Source of the DNA: an uncultured Ignavibacteriota bacterium
GTDB lineage: Bacteria; Bacteroidota; Ignavibacteria; UBA10030; UBA8401
Assembly (NCBI GenBank): GCA_903861125.1
Contig: CAIOTF010000023.1
Location: 186,001-250,000, forward strand
Reading direction: 5' to 3'
Length of the DNA stretch: 64,000 bases
Below are positions 1 to 9,334 of the stretch, in pieces. Both the position numbers and the translations under genes were made by a program. Position 1 is the stretch's first letter, and each line of letters opens with the position of its first letter. The notes beneath the pieces were generated by a model that was given only the letters and a program-made list of their open reading frames with translations, did not search any database and was not told where the DNA came from.

Positions 1-128
1 CGCTGGTAAGCATCGGCGGAACAGAGGGACGAACGGCAGTGGAAAACGCTATGAAAAAAGAAGAAACTGAAATCGTTACGGAATTTTACCGGTCCATCCT
101 GCACACTTCGGAAACTACTGAACAGTGA
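1..128 (+). CDS. 3' end of an unidentified gene (partial)
   Basis: The window opens inside a reading frame whose codons begin at position 3 and run to a TGA stop at 126-128, giving the last 41 residues of a protein. The tail is charged and soluble-looking (it includes VSIGGTEGRTAVENAM) with no membrane segment. I do not recognise the family from so short a piece. A strong hairpin follows 23 nt after the stop, which fits the end of a transcription unit. Confidence 0.55.
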   Translation, partial: LVSIGGTEGRTAVENAMKKEETEIVTEFYRSILHTSETTEQ

Positions 129-151
129 CATCTGAAAAATAATTTTTTATC

Positions 152-182
152 AACGGACCGTCCTGCGTACCGGCGGTCCGTT
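152..182. terminator. Bidirectional hairpin terminator
   Basis: A 9-bp perfect stem (AACGGACCG at 152-160 with CGGTCCGTT at 174-182) lies between two convergent genes. Rightward it runs into TTTCATTTC. Leftward it runs into a T-rich stretch (the complement of the A/T tract at 135-150). It probably ends both the partial gene at the left edge and the leftward glycosyl hydrolase gene, whose stop codon touches the stem. Confidence 0.65.
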
Positions 183-1922
183 TCATTTCATCTCCATTAT
201 TCTGGAGATGGTCGTTTCTCCCCCCTTCAAGCGGCATTCGACCGTTCCCGGCGGAAATTTCTTTGTATCAATTGCAACGATATGGATCCCCGCATCTTTT
301 TTTTGCTCCAGAATAACTGTTTCCCGCTGAGCTGTCGCAAATCTCAGCGTGAGCGTTACAAACATGCGCTGAGGCAGTTCAAATGAAATATATGTTCTTC
401 CGTTCGCAGGATTCTGAACGTGCTGCATCAACCGCAGCTGTTTTTCCGGCGCAGCATAACGGGAGAACAGTGTTTTTAATTCAGTCGGTCTTTTCCCCGC
501 TGAACTGCTTTCGTTTCCGGCGCGGTCAACGGCGGTAATGGTATAGTAATATTCTTTCCCGTTTGCTGCCTCGTCACGATATGTTAATCGAGAGGCGGGA
601 ATCACCGCCAGTATCTGTTCCGCTTTTCGTGTATCGATGTTCCCGGCGGAGGAACGATAGACAACATACCAAAACGGCTTCTCCGACGACGCATCCGGCG
701 CTTTCCATGTAATCGAAGGAATACCGTTAAGCATCGTAACAGTGACATCTTGCGGAGCGGGGGGAGGAATGGAATCCTTCCAGGGCATTGCAGGTACCAG
801 TGCGGGATAATTGTAGACTTCGCCCAACGAGCGCAAAATAGTGCTCAGATTTTCATACCGGAAAAATGCCTGTCCCTGCGCTCCTTCTATTCTTGTCATC
901 TTCACCTGTTCCCTGATCTCTCCCTGAATATTTTCGCGGTAGGCACCGATGCCGATGTACACATGACGCCGGTTGTTTTCCTGCACCCAGTCGTTGCTCA
1001 GCAGAAAAAAATCAGGGTCGTTCGGATTATTCTGTTCACCGATCGACCAATACACCTGAGGCGCAACATAATCGTGGATCCCTTCCCGCAGCCACCGCCG
1101 TGAATCCTGGAAGACACCCGAATATCCGTTGAACGTGGAGTGTCCGCCGTTGATGGACTGATAGATACCCAGCGGCGCCGAACCGACCTTGATCCACGGT
1201 TTTATTTTTTTTATGTCATCATAACAATTCCGTACAAAGGCTGTAATATTATTTCTTCTCCACTCGGCACGCTCCACTCCATCACTCCATTTTGAAAAAG
1301 ATCCCCAATCATCGAACGTAATAGAAGGATAGCGGAGATAGTCAAAATGAATTCCGTCGATGTCGTACGCCGAGACCAATTCCTTCACAAGATCTTCCGC
1401 GTACTCCCGTGCAGCCGGAATTCCCATATCAACCCACCATTCGTTCTCATACCGCCTCACCCATTCGCGGTGCGCACGGGTAATATGCTGCCGATGCTGC
1501 GGAAGAATATCCGTTCCCCAAACTTTTACAACATTGAACCAGGCGTGCAGTTCCAATCCGCGTTGATGCGCTTCTTCAACGGCAAATGCCAGCGGATCGT
1601 ATCCCGGATCCTTTCCCAGCTCGCCGGTCAACTGGGATGCCCACGGTTCAAGTGCCGAACGATACAAAACATTGCCGCGTGGACGAACCTGAAAGAATAC
1701 CGTGTTGAAATTATTTTTTTTCAGAACATCGAATATTTCGATAAGCGTACGCTTCTGTTCTGCAGCATCGGTCGATTTCGGCCAATCACCGCTTGCGGCG
1801 GAGATCCACACTGCGCGAAGTTCATATTTGGGAGATTGAGAATAGGTAAGAGAAGAAAGGAATAGCGTGAACACCAGTGCCGTGATACACAACTTCGTTT
1901 GCAGGATTAAAATATGCTTCAA
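183..1922 (-). CDS. Exported GHL10-family (DUF187) glycosyl hydrolase-like protein with FN3 domain
   Basis: The 579-residue product has an N-terminal signal peptide (about 1-28, ending near TYSQS). It is followed by a glycosyl-hydrolase-like 10 (YngK/DUF187-type) TIM barrel at about 33-345, recognisable from ELRAVWISAASGDWP near the start and GIHFDYLRYP in the middle. A fibronectin-III domain spans about 388-480. The last ~85 residues (NPANGRTYISFELP onward) resemble a type IX secretion sorting tail, although the usual YPNPFNP is degenerate. The family is thought to act on polysaccharide or peptidoglycan-like substrates; the actual substrate cannot be told here. No ATG is available: the frame opens after a stop and the first usable start is TTG at 1922, just before the hydrophobic segment. 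Confidence 0.85.
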   Translation of the reverse strand: MKHILILQTKLCITALVFTLFLSSLTYSQSPKYELRAVWISAASGDWPKSTDAAEQKRTLIEIFDVLKKNNFNTVFFQVRPRGNVLYRSALEPWASQLTGELGKDPGYDPLAFAVEEAHQRGLELHAWFNVVKVWGTDILPQHRQHITRAHREWVRRYENEWWVDMGIPAAREYAEDLVKELVSAYDIDGIHFDYLRYPSITFDDWGSFSKWSDGVERAEWRRNNITAFVRNCYDDIKKIKPWIKVGSAPLGIYQSINGGHSTFNGYSGVFQDSRRWLREGIHDYVAPQVYWSIGEQNNPNDPDFFLLSNDWVQENNRRHVYIGIGAYRENIQGEIREQVKMTRIEGAQGQAFFRYENLSTILRSLGEVYNYPALVPAMPWKDSIPPPAPQDVTVTMLNGIPSITWKAPDASSEKPFWYVVYRSSAGNIDTRKAEQILAVIPASRLTYRDEAANGKEYYYTITAVDRAGNESSSAGKRPTELKTLFSRYAAPEKQLRLMQHVQNPANGRTYISFELPQRMFVTLTLRFATAQRETVILEQKKDAGIHIVAIDTKKFPPGTVECRLKGGETTISRIMEMK

Positions 1923-2062
1923 CTCTTCACCGCTTTCGTTTCATACATTTCAACGGACGCTCCCTTGTCCTTCATGGCGAAGAGTAGAATGGTAATTTCG
2001 AGACGGTTTTTCAACAAAAGAACCATCGTAGACATGAGACCTCAACAGTACGGTAATCCGTG

Positions 2063-3664
2063 TTAGTGAACGTCTCTTTCCTGTTTCCACCAGCGATCAA
2101 CAACATCGCTGACATTGGTCGGTTTTTCTGTAGCCACCCATTTATCATAGAAGAGAATGTCCGAACTGTTCGGCGGCGGCTGCGGAAAATCAAGCATCAC
2201 GCGCGACGGCAGAGCCGTTGCATCGCCGACAAACAATGCCTCACCCGCACGCATCGATGGGAGCATGTCGAACATCCCCGCAAACGAATCGGGCACAAGT
2301 TTTTTTACGAACGCCTGGTCCGTCGGATTGGTCAGACGGAGAATCACAAAATTATTGCACTGCGACAGGATCGTTTCCGAAAGTTCGGCGGGACGCTGGC
2401 TGACGATCATACAGCCCACACCGTATTTCCTTCCTTCCTTGGCGATGCGTTCAACAATCTTGCGTGCCGCCCGGTTGGACGGTGTCGGGATCTGCGGAAG
2501 ATAATTATGCGCCTCTTCGAACAGCATCAGAATCGGAAATTCGGCTTTGCTCTTGTTCCAGAAATTGAAATCAAATACTGTCCGGGCCAGCAGCGCAACA
2601 ATCGTATTAACAATATCGAACGGCACGCCGCTCAGATCGATTACGGTAATCTGTTTCTTGTTTTCCAGGCCGAGCAGTTTGTTCAGAATATCTTTCAGCG
2701 CATTCGAATCTTTGAACTTCTTCGGCTTGAACATGAATCCATACCGCAGATCGGTCATTTTGCTGTCGAGACGGACCAGGAAACGGGAGAACTGTCCGAA
2801 GAACGGACCTTCGCGTACACCGGTACTGGTCGATACGCGTTCGGTATCATAAAATTGAAATTTCGCCCGGACTTCATTCAAGTCGTAGAAAACAGGCGAA
2901 TCAACCGTCAGAATTGCCTGCAGATCCGGATTGCGCGCCTTCTTCGCATTCAAGACAAGATCCTTCAGCATCATAATCTGGCTCTGCGACGATAACTCAT
3001 TATCGTCCACAAACATCTCGCGCATCTCTTCAAAATTCATGAACCAGTACGGCATCTCCAGTTCGGTGATGTTGATAAGGTTTCCGTAATCACGGAAAGC
3101 GGCAGCATATTCATTATGAATATCCAGAATAATCACATGCGTGTTCTCGAACATATGAACTTTTTGCAGAATGGAAGCGACCGTTGTCGATTTTCCCGAA
3201 CCGGATGAACCAAGCACGGCAATATGTTTTCCGAAAAATTTATTCGGATCGATGTATTGCCGTTCGCCGGGAAATCCGGAAATATCGCCGACGGCAAATC
3301 CGTATTGAGCGAACGAAGCAAAGATCGTTGCCACGGATTCTTCGTCCGTCATATACACATCGCACCCGAGTGTCGGAAAAACTGCAACACCTTTTTGGAA
3401 TTTCCCTCCGGCCACCGAGCCGATTACCTGTGCTTCAATTTCTCTGTTCAATTCCGACGCCTGATAGACTCGGTTAACAATTCCGACCACTTCAACATCT
3501 CCGATCGGCATCACAATAAATGAACCTATTTGTCCGATGCGGTACACTTTTCCGTTCACCGTCCGTTCCATGGTAAAGAGATTATCGTCCAGCGAAACAA
3601 CAAACATGGAACTGGTCATGCTTTTTATTCTGCCGATGTGCCGTTCTTTCAATAGTTGTGCCAT
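2063..3664 (-). CDS. HerA-like hexameric ATPase (DUF87), stand-alone
   Basis: The 533-residue protein has an N-terminal HAS-barrel-like region (about 1-100) and a HerA/FtsK-type P-loop ATPase. Walker A is GSSGSGKST at 152-160, and a Walker B-like strand with a following acidic pair is LMLFEEAHNYLP near 378-388. HerA proteins pump DNA, classically with the nuclease NurA in end resection, and several antiphage systems pair HerA with Sir2 or nuclease partners. No NurA, Sir2 or nuclease gene adjoins this copy: its neighbours are a glycosyl hydrolase and divergent tex. A housekeeping role or a distant partner is therefore as likely as defence. The family call is firm; the function is open. Confidence 0.9.
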   Translation of the reverse strand: MAQLLKERHIGRIKSMTSSMFVVSLDDNLFTMERTVNGKVYRIGQIGSFIVMPIGDVEVVGIVNRVYQASELNREIEAQVIGSVAGGKFQKGVAVFPTLGCDVYMTDEESVATIFASFAQYGFAVGDISGFPGERQYIDPNKFFGKHIAVLGSSGSGKSTTVASILQKVHMFENTHVIILDIHNEYAAAFRDYGNLINITELEMPYWFMNFEEMREMFVDDNELSSQSQIMMLKDLVLNAKKARNPDLQAILTVDSPVFYDLNEVRAKFQFYDTERVSTSTGVREGPFFGQFSRFLVRLDSKMTDLRYGFMFKPKKFKDSNALKDILNKLLGLENKKQITVIDLSGVPFDIVNTIVALLARTVFDFNFWNKSKAEFPILMLFEEAHNYLPQIPTPSNRAARKIVERIAKEGRKYGVGCMIVSQRPAELSETILSQCNNFVILRLTNPTDQAFVKKLVPDSFAGMFDMLPSMRAGEALFVGDATALPSRVMLDFPQPPPNSSDILFYDKWVATEKPTNVSDVVDRWWKQERDVH

Positions 3665-3789
3665 AGAGGTTCTATAAGGTTAGTGGGAGATTGATCAAGT
3701 GTAGCAAAATTTGAGTGGAGTGTCAATTGAAAGAACAAACAAGCGCTCCGGTATATTCATCATAGCTGTAAAAATATTCGATTTTTCTT

Positions 3790-3820
3790 TTTGTTCTTCG
3801 TGAATTCTCTTTTATCTTGG
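3790..3820 (+). promoter_or_regulatory. Bacteroidota-type promoter for tex
   Basis: TTTG at 3790-3793, a 19-nt spacer and TATCTTGG at 3813-3820 match the Bacteroidota pattern TTTG-N19-21-TAnnTTTG with one mismatch. Transcription would start near 3825-3827, exactly at the left arm of the hairpin described next, and about 135 nt before the tex start codon. Confidence 0.6.
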
Positions 3821-3823
3821 TAG

Positions 3824-3859
3824 AGCACCGCAGAAATGCCGGTTTATTTCTGCGGTGCT
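3824..3859 (+). other. Strong stem-loop at the predicted 5' end of the tex mRNA
   Basis: AGCACCGCAGAAAT (3824-3837) pairs perfectly with ATTTCTGCGGTGCT (3846-3859): 14 bp with an 8-nt loop, followed by TTATTTG. No gene ends here on either strand; the flanking genes diverge. It is therefore not an ordinary gene-end terminator. It could be a 5' stabilising cap hairpin, an early attenuator for tex, or the terminator of a very short RNA. Confidence 0.6.
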
Positions 3860-3960
3860 TTATTTGTACATTCGCGGATCCATCCCTCTTTGCACGCCGT
3901 ACGGCAGCCGGGCGGGTATGTTCCTCTTCTCAACCAACATACTCATTTATTCTTTGTTTT

Positions 3961-6243
3961 ATGCTTGATATTCCAAAATTGCTTTCGCAAGAACTTACAT
4001 TACGGCCGCAGCAGGTCACCAACGCGCTGGAACTCCGTGCAGACGGCGGTACGCTTCCTTTCATAGCCCGCTACCGGAAAGAACAGACGGGAGAAATGGA
4101 TGAAACACAACTGCACAATCTTTTCGACCGGTTCGATTACCTGCTGGAACTGGAAGAACGGAAAGAGACAATTCTGAAATCGATCGATGAGCAGAAAAAA
4201 CTGACGCCGAAATTGAAGAAGACGATACAAGAATGTCTTTCAAAGACGGAACTGGAGGATCTCTATCTTCCGTACAAACCAAAGAAGCGAACGCGTGCAA
4301 CAATTGCGAAAGAAAAAGGATTGGAACCTCTTGCCGAGTGGATCAAATCCAAGAATAATGCCGATGCAAAACGCGTGAACCTTGAAAAGGAAGCGGAAAA
4401 ATATCTTTCCAAAAAACTTGATGTGAAAACGGTTCAGGATGCACTCTCCGGCGCATCCGATATTCTTGCCGAAGAAGTATCGGAAAAAGCGGAATACCGG
4501 CAGCATATCCGCGAACACCTTCTGACGGAAGGAACATTTGTTTCCACCATCGACGAGAAGAAATATCCTGTCGGTTCCACAAAATACGAAATGTACCGCG
4601 ATTATAAATTCCGTGTGAAAGATATCCAGCCGCACAACATGCTGGCACTGCGCCGGGGCGAATCCGAAGAGGTCATTTCATTTTCGGTCCTATTCAGCGA
4701 GGAGTTTGTGCTGCAGTATCTTGAATCGCAGGAATGCTTATCGCAGATCGAAGCCGTACGTGCTTTCTATGTTGCAATGCTGAAAGATGCGTTCGAACGC
4801 CTGATGCGCACCACCATTATCAGCGAAGTGCGTTTTGCAAAAAAAGAGATCGCCGATCTCGAATCGATAAAAACGTTCGAATCGAATATCCGCGAAATGC
4901 TGCTCTCCTCTCCCGCCGGAATGAAACCGACACTCGGCGTCGATCCCGGATTCCGCTCGGGCTGCAAGGTTGCCGTGATGGATGAAACAGGAAAATTTTC
5001 CGAATACATCGCCGTCTTTCCGCATACCTCAGGCGAGGCCGAACGCGAGAAAGCAAAAAAGATTGTGCAGAAGATGATCGAAAAATATTCCATCGAGCTG
5101 ATCGCAATCGGAAACGGAACCGCCAGCCGCGAAACGGATGAATTTATTGCCGAAGCGCTGAAAGGAATTAAAAAGAAACCGATAAAAGTGGTCGTGAACG
5201 AATCAGGAGCATCCATCTATTCCGCCAGTGAAGTAGCGATCGACGAATTTCCCGATCTCGATATTACGGTTCGCGGCGCGATCTCCATCGGACGACGGCT
5301 GCAGGATCCGCTTGCCGAACTGGTGAAGATCGATCCGAAATCGATCGGTGTGGGACAGTATCAGCACGACGTTGATCAGAAATTACTGAAGAAAAAACTG
5401 GAGGAGACCGTTCAAAGCTGCGTGAACTTTGTCGGCGTTGATCTGAATATGGCTTCAAAAGAATTGCTGAGTTATGTTGCCGGCATTAATGCTCCGCTTG
5501 CCAAAAATATTGTTGAATACCGGAACGAGAACGGCGCATTTAAGAGCAGAAAAGAACTGAACAAGGTACCGAAGTTCGGACCGAAAGCGTTCGAACAGGC
5601 GGCCGGGTTCCTGCGGATCCGCAATGCAAAAAATCCGCTCGACAATTCCGGCGTTCATCCGGAAAGTTACTCGATCGTAGAAAAGATCCTCACCGATGTG
5701 AAACTGACGTTCGACGAAGTGATGAAGAATCCTTCCGCGGTAGACAAACTTGACATAAAAAAATATGTAACAAAATCCGTCGGCGAACCAACGCTGCGCG
5801 ACATTATTTCTGAGTTGAAAAAACCGGGACGCGATCCGCGCGCAGAGTTCAAATACGCTACATTCAAAGATGGGATCAAAGAACTTTCGGATCTGAGAAC
5901 AGGAATGGAACTTGAAGGAATTGTTACCAATGTTGCAAATTTCGGCGCTTTTGTGGATATCGGCGTTCATCAGGACGGACTTGTTCACATTTCCCAGCTG
6001 GCTGACCGGTACGTTGAGGATGCAAAAACGGTAGTCAAGGTCGGGCAGATCGTTAAAGTGCGGGTGATGGAAGTGAACGAACAATTGAAACGGATTGCTC
6101 TTTCTATGCGCTCGCAGCAAAGTATCGCCGCACCGCGCCAGACGAAGGAACCAATCCAGCCGTTCAAGGAACGCGCATACACGCTTGACGATCTTCGGTC
6201 TAAATTCGGAAAGAAAGAGGAAAAAAAGCCGGAAGGAAAATAA
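3961..6243 (+). CDS. tex: Tex-family S1 RNA-binding protein
   Basis: The product is 760 residues when started at the ATG at 3961 (MLDIPKLLSQELTL). The frame is open further upstream, but that extension overlaps the leader hairpin and is unlike the family. Regions in order: Tex N-terminal helical region (about 1-190, with YKPKKRTRATIAKEKGLEPL), a YqgF/RNase H-like domain near 320-450 (LGVDPGFRSGCKVAVMD), helix-hairpin-helix motifs near 500-560 (GPKAFEQAAGFLRI) and an S1 domain near 646-716 (GAFVDIGVHQDGLVHISQL). Length and domain order are normal for Tex (YhgF), a conserved nucleic-acid-binding protein linked to transcription and RNA turnover. It appears to be a single-gene unit with its own promoter. 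Confidence 0.95.
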   Translation: MLDIPKLLSQELTLRPQQVTNALELRADGGTLPFIARYRKEQTGEMDETQLHNLFDRFDYLLELEERKETILKSIDEQKKLTPKLKKTIQECLSKTELEDLYLPYKPKKRTRATIAKEKGLEPLAEWIKSKNNADAKRVNLEKEAEKYLSKKLDVKTVQDALSGASDILAEEVSEKAEYRQHIREHLLTEGTFVSTIDEKKYPVGSTKYEMYRDYKFRVKDIQPHNMLALRRGESEEVISFSVLFSEEFVLQYLESQECLSQIEAVRAFYVAMLKDAFERLMRTTIISEVRFAKKEIADLESIKTFESNIREMLLSSPAGMKPTLGVDPGFRSGCKVAVMDETGKFSEYIAVFPHTSGEAEREKAKKIVQKMIEKYSIELIAIGNGTASRETDEFIAEALKGIKKKPIKVVVNESGASIYSASEVAIDEFPDLDITVRGAISIGRRLQDPLAELVKIDPKSIGVGQYQHDVDQKLLKKKLEETVQSCVNFVGVDLNMASKELLSYVAGINAPLAKNIVEYRNENGAFKSRKELNKVPKFGPKAFEQAAGFLRIRNAKNPLDNSGVHPESYSIVEKILTDVKLTFDEVMKNPSAVDKLDIKKYVTKSVGEPTLRDIISELKKPGRDPRAEFKYATFKDGIKELSDLRTGMELEGIVTNVANFGAFVDIGVHQDGLVHISQLADRYVEDAKTVVKVGQIVKVRVMEVNEQLKRIALSMRSQQSIAAPRQTKEPIQPFKERAYTLDDLRSKFGKKEEKKPEGK

Positions 6244-6254
6244 CCGGTGTTCCG

Positions 6255-6282
6255 CCGGCCGAAAATATATTTTTCCGGCCGG
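6255..6282. terminator. Bidirectional terminator between tex and the NlpC/P60 gene
   Basis: CCGGCCG (6255-6261) pairs with CGGCCGG (6276-6282), extended by AAAA/TTTT pairing inside the stem with one bulged C. The hairpin sits between convergent genes that end at 6243 and 6294. The inner A/T pairs make it work for either direction. Confidence 0.65.
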
Positions 6283-6293
6283 TCACAGCAACT

Positions 6294-9017
6294 CTATTTT
6301 ATCATCGTCATCTTTTTTAATTCCACCCTGTTTCCCATTTGAAGCCGTGTAAAATATACGCCGCTGGCATAATGTGTGCCGTCAAATTTCACCGAATAAT
6401 TTCCCTCCGGCTGTTCACCGTTTACCAGGGTTGCAACAATCTGTCCTAAAGCATTGTACACCTTTAAAGAAATATTCTGACCAGATTCCGACGAGGGAAT
6501 TGCATACTCTATGGTGGTGACCGGATTAAATGGATTGGGATAATTTTGCATCAGGCGGAAATCATGTGCAAGGATATTTTTTGGCTGTGCGACCGCGGAC
6601 AAGGGATCAAAATATTCCATAGAGGCATCGATGACCGACATAAAACCGGAATCTGATGCTGTTGATTCCAATGAAAATGCAAGATAGATGATCTTGCCCG
6701 GAATAATCGACGCACCGAATTTTCCGCTGTAACAGATACCCGCCCCTTTCAAATTGTTATACCGAAAACACAATGTGCTGCCTCCGGCAGTATCAATCTC
6801 ATCGGGATAATCTTCTTCGAATTTTTGACCGATCGCAAATTCGCATTTGGAGAAGAGCGGACCGCTTCCCCCTTTCACCGACGATCCGTTCGCATCGTCG
6901 GATTTGTATAGCGCTTTCAGATACGATGTGTAGAATGTTTTATCGTCCGTGCTCCCTTTTGCAACAAGATCCCATCCGACTTCGCTTCCTGTAACAAAAA
7001 GTTTTCCGCCGTTTTCCAGATATTGTTTACAGTACGACTGTTCCGCAGTGCTGAATGTTTCCTGCTCCGTTGATTCATCCCCCAGCATCCAATAAAGCGC
7101 AAAATATTTCGATGCGGAAAAACGGGATTCGCTCAGTTGGGAATTACGTATGCTTTCAAACGAAATGCCTCTCCGTGCAAAAGCATTTTTGTACCGGGTT
7201 ACAAAAACATTTCCCGGTCCGCGCCAGCTGCCGGTCGTTTTTTCAAAACCGTCGATGATCAGCATCCTATAGCTGTTCGTAAAATTTCCGGCGCTTAATG
7301 CGTTCGACCAGTAGCTTTCCGTTGCAGTTGTTCCCCGCAGCACGCTCGATACTCGATACGACATGGAAGAGTTGCGCAATCCGGTAACAGCAAAAGTATC
7401 ACGCAGTACCGCTTCGTTCAGCAGAAGATTCCATTGTATCCCGTTAACAGAACTATACAAACGGTATCCCAAAACATTGGCCGTATCACATTTCCATACA
7501 AGCTGCACCGATGAATCGGATTTGATCGCTGCGGAAAGCAATTCCGGTCTTTGAAGTGAAAAGTCGTTTGCCATTCCGGTATAACACCGCGGAGTATAAA
7601 CACCATTCAGATCCGACGGCGCATACGACCAGTAGCTTGTTCCCCAATCCCTACCCGACGATTCAACAACGCGCAGACTTCCGTTCGACATCTTTTCCAC
7701 AAACAGCCGCACATGTCCCACTTTATGAATGGCGTCTCCCGGTTTCAAATTGTCCCACGATGCATATTGCGTCGTTATATTCGGCATATCTGAGGTGGAA
7801 GAATGATAGGTCAATCCCCAGCATCTGCTCACAAATCCGGAACAATCCACACCGACAGACGATGAGGAAACCCCTGCCGTGTGAATATCACCGGCAAATT
7901 TGCCGTTTTTCATTCCATCGTCGAACTGCGCTATTGTATTGAATCCGCCCCACTTGTATGCAACACGCGCATTTGTGCCGGCAATAAGCCACGAGGGCGT
8001 GCGGACGGTATCACCATCGGCAGCACGGACATTTGCCGGTGCAAGATTGGCATTCGTGCAAGCGTAGGTATGCTGAACATACTCTTCACCAAGCCGTAAC
8101 GCATATTGCCGGTCCCCTGCAGCTTCGGGGGAGAAAGTATGCTCTTCTGAAAATTCGGCGGCAGGAAGAAAAGAATTATAATGCTCCGTATACTGAAATT
8201 CTTCCGGATACGTAATGGTATCCTTCGCTGCGGCTGTTAAACCGTCCCACCGGATAATTTTAACCCCCTTGCTGGTTGTCATCATGTGATATAGTGCGCC
8301 GGAGGAATCAATCTGAAATTCTTTCACCGTCGTACAATATTTTATCAACGGCACTGTGAGGATGGAAAGAACTTCCGATGAAGGTGAGATCGTATAAATA
8401 TACCGTTGTACAACGAGTGGAATTTCGGAACGATAGCGCTCCACCAGCAAAAAACTGTTCCCTGTCCGGTCGATGCCGATAAGGTCGGCATATGCCAGGT
8501 CGTGCGGAAATGCAAAGACGATATTTTTTTGAAACTTCCTCCGCTCGAATGCAACTGTAAGATTGCTGCGGTTCGCGGCCATAACCGATATTCGCTCGCC
8601 GGAAGAACTCGTCAGCACTCCGCCGTTATCAGCGAACAATTGATGAACGCCGCCTTGAAATGATTTTTTTAATACCGTAACGCCCGTATAAGCGCCGGCG
8701 GATCCTTTCGGGATCACCGCGCCGGTTTCATCCGCAGAAAATCCGACGGCAAGATCATATCGCAATTCCGGATCTGTTTGCCGGCGTGAAATGATCCCGC
8801 GTTTGACCATTGTCAGCATTGGTGCATCGAAATCCTTAAGATAGATTGCATCATCCATTACATCAAATGAAGAAACAGCATAGATGCCGGAATTGGTGAC
8901 GCGCGGAAAAAATTCAAGTTCTCTGTAGGATGCATTGACAACACTGGTAAAACGTGCCTGCGGATGAGCAAACTGAACTGATATGATAAAAACAGCGGCT
9001 ATGATCGATCGATTCAT
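6294..9017 (-). CDS. Secreted NlpC/P60-type protein with FN3, amidotransferase-like domain and T9SS tail
   Basis: The product is 907 residues from the ATG at 9017, where a signal peptide begins (MNRSIIAAVFIISVQFAHPQ). An in-frame extension to 9140 is cysteine-rich and implausible. After a ~370-residue N-terminal region of unknown fold comes an NlpC/P60 or CHAP-like cysteine peptidase domain: VDCSGF places the likely catalytic Cys near 392, and VGHVRLFVE supplies a His. An FN3-like domain lies at about 490-580. A region at about 590-790 resembles the GATase/ThuA-like fold of xanthan-lyase-like proteins (ALYWMLGDES, GGKLFVTGSEVGWDL). The last ~90 residues form a type IX sorting tail (NYPNPFNPVTTIEYAIP, ending in KKMTMIK). 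It probably acts on cell wall or peptide substrates outside the cell. Confidence 0.85.
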   Translation of the reverse strand: MNRSIIAAVFIISVQFAHPQARFTSVVNASYRELEFFPRVTNSGIYAVSSFDVMDDAIYLKDFDAPMLTMVKRGIISRRQTDPELRYDLAVGFSADETGAVIPKGSAGAYTGVTVLKKSFQGGVHQLFADNGGVLTSSSGERISVMAANRSNLTVAFERRKFQKNIVFAFPHDLAYADLIGIDRTGNSFLLVERYRSEIPLVVQRYIYTISPSSEVLSILTVPLIKYCTTVKEFQIDSSGALYHMMTTSKGVKIIRWDGLTAAAKDTITYPEEFQYTEHYNSFLPAAEFSEEHTFSPEAAGDRQYALRLGEEYVQHTYACTNANLAPANVRAADGDTVRTPSWLIAGTNARVAYKWGGFNTIAQFDDGMKNGKFAGDIHTAGVSSSSVGVDCSGFVSRCWGLTYHSSTSDMPNITTQYASWDNLKPGDAIHKVGHVRLFVEKMSNGSLRVVESSGRDWGTSYWSYAPSDLNGVYTPRCYTGMANDFSLQRPELLSAAIKSDSSVQLVWKCDTANVLGYRLYSSVNGIQWNLLLNEAVLRDTFAVTGLRNSSMSYRVSSVLRGTTATESYWSNALSAGNFTNSYRMLIIDGFEKTTGSWRGPGNVFVTRYKNAFARRGISFESIRNSQLSESRFSASKYFALYWMLGDESTEQETFSTAEQSYCKQYLENGGKLFVTGSEVGWDLVAKGSTDDKTFYTSYLKALYKSDDANGSSVKGGSGPLFSKCEFAIGQKFEEDYPDEIDTAGGSTLCFRYNNLKGAGICYSGKFGASIIPGKIIYLAFSLESTASDSGFMSVIDASMEYFDPLSAVAQPKNILAHDFRLMQNYPNPFNPVTTIEYAIPSSESGQNISLKVYNALGQIVATLVNGEQPEGNYSVKFDGTHYASGVYFTRLQMGNRVELKKMTMIK

Positions 9018-9334
9018 GAGGAGACCTGTTGTTTTCAAGGGATAGATGAAAAACTGCAGCCGGCGCCGGAAATGGCAGCAGCCGCACAACACAACGTTAT
9101 ATTGTACCACAACATTGCTGTAATAGCAATCCGATCTCATCGGTCCGCGTGAATACGATCGTTGTCCTCACAATAAATATTGTGGTAAATGGCATTTGTT
9201 TTTTCCTTTCTCGTTTTGTATTTTCATTAAACCACAGATAACCAATCTGCCTTCTTCACTGTCGGTTTACTCATTTTTCAAAAACAAGCACTTATGATTC
9301 CCGGCGCACCCGGAATATTGTTTCTTTTGTGTTT

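Noticed and set aside
2060-2995. A 311-codon rightward frame opposite the HerA-like gene
   Set aside because: It is the antisense shadow of a well-conserved ATPase gene, with Arg/His-rich content typical of such shadows and no independent motifs.
2063-3664. HerA-like gene as part of a defence island
   Set aside because: Neighbours are a glycosyl hydrolase and tex; there is no nuclease, Sir2, restriction or toxin gene in the surrounding 15 kb.
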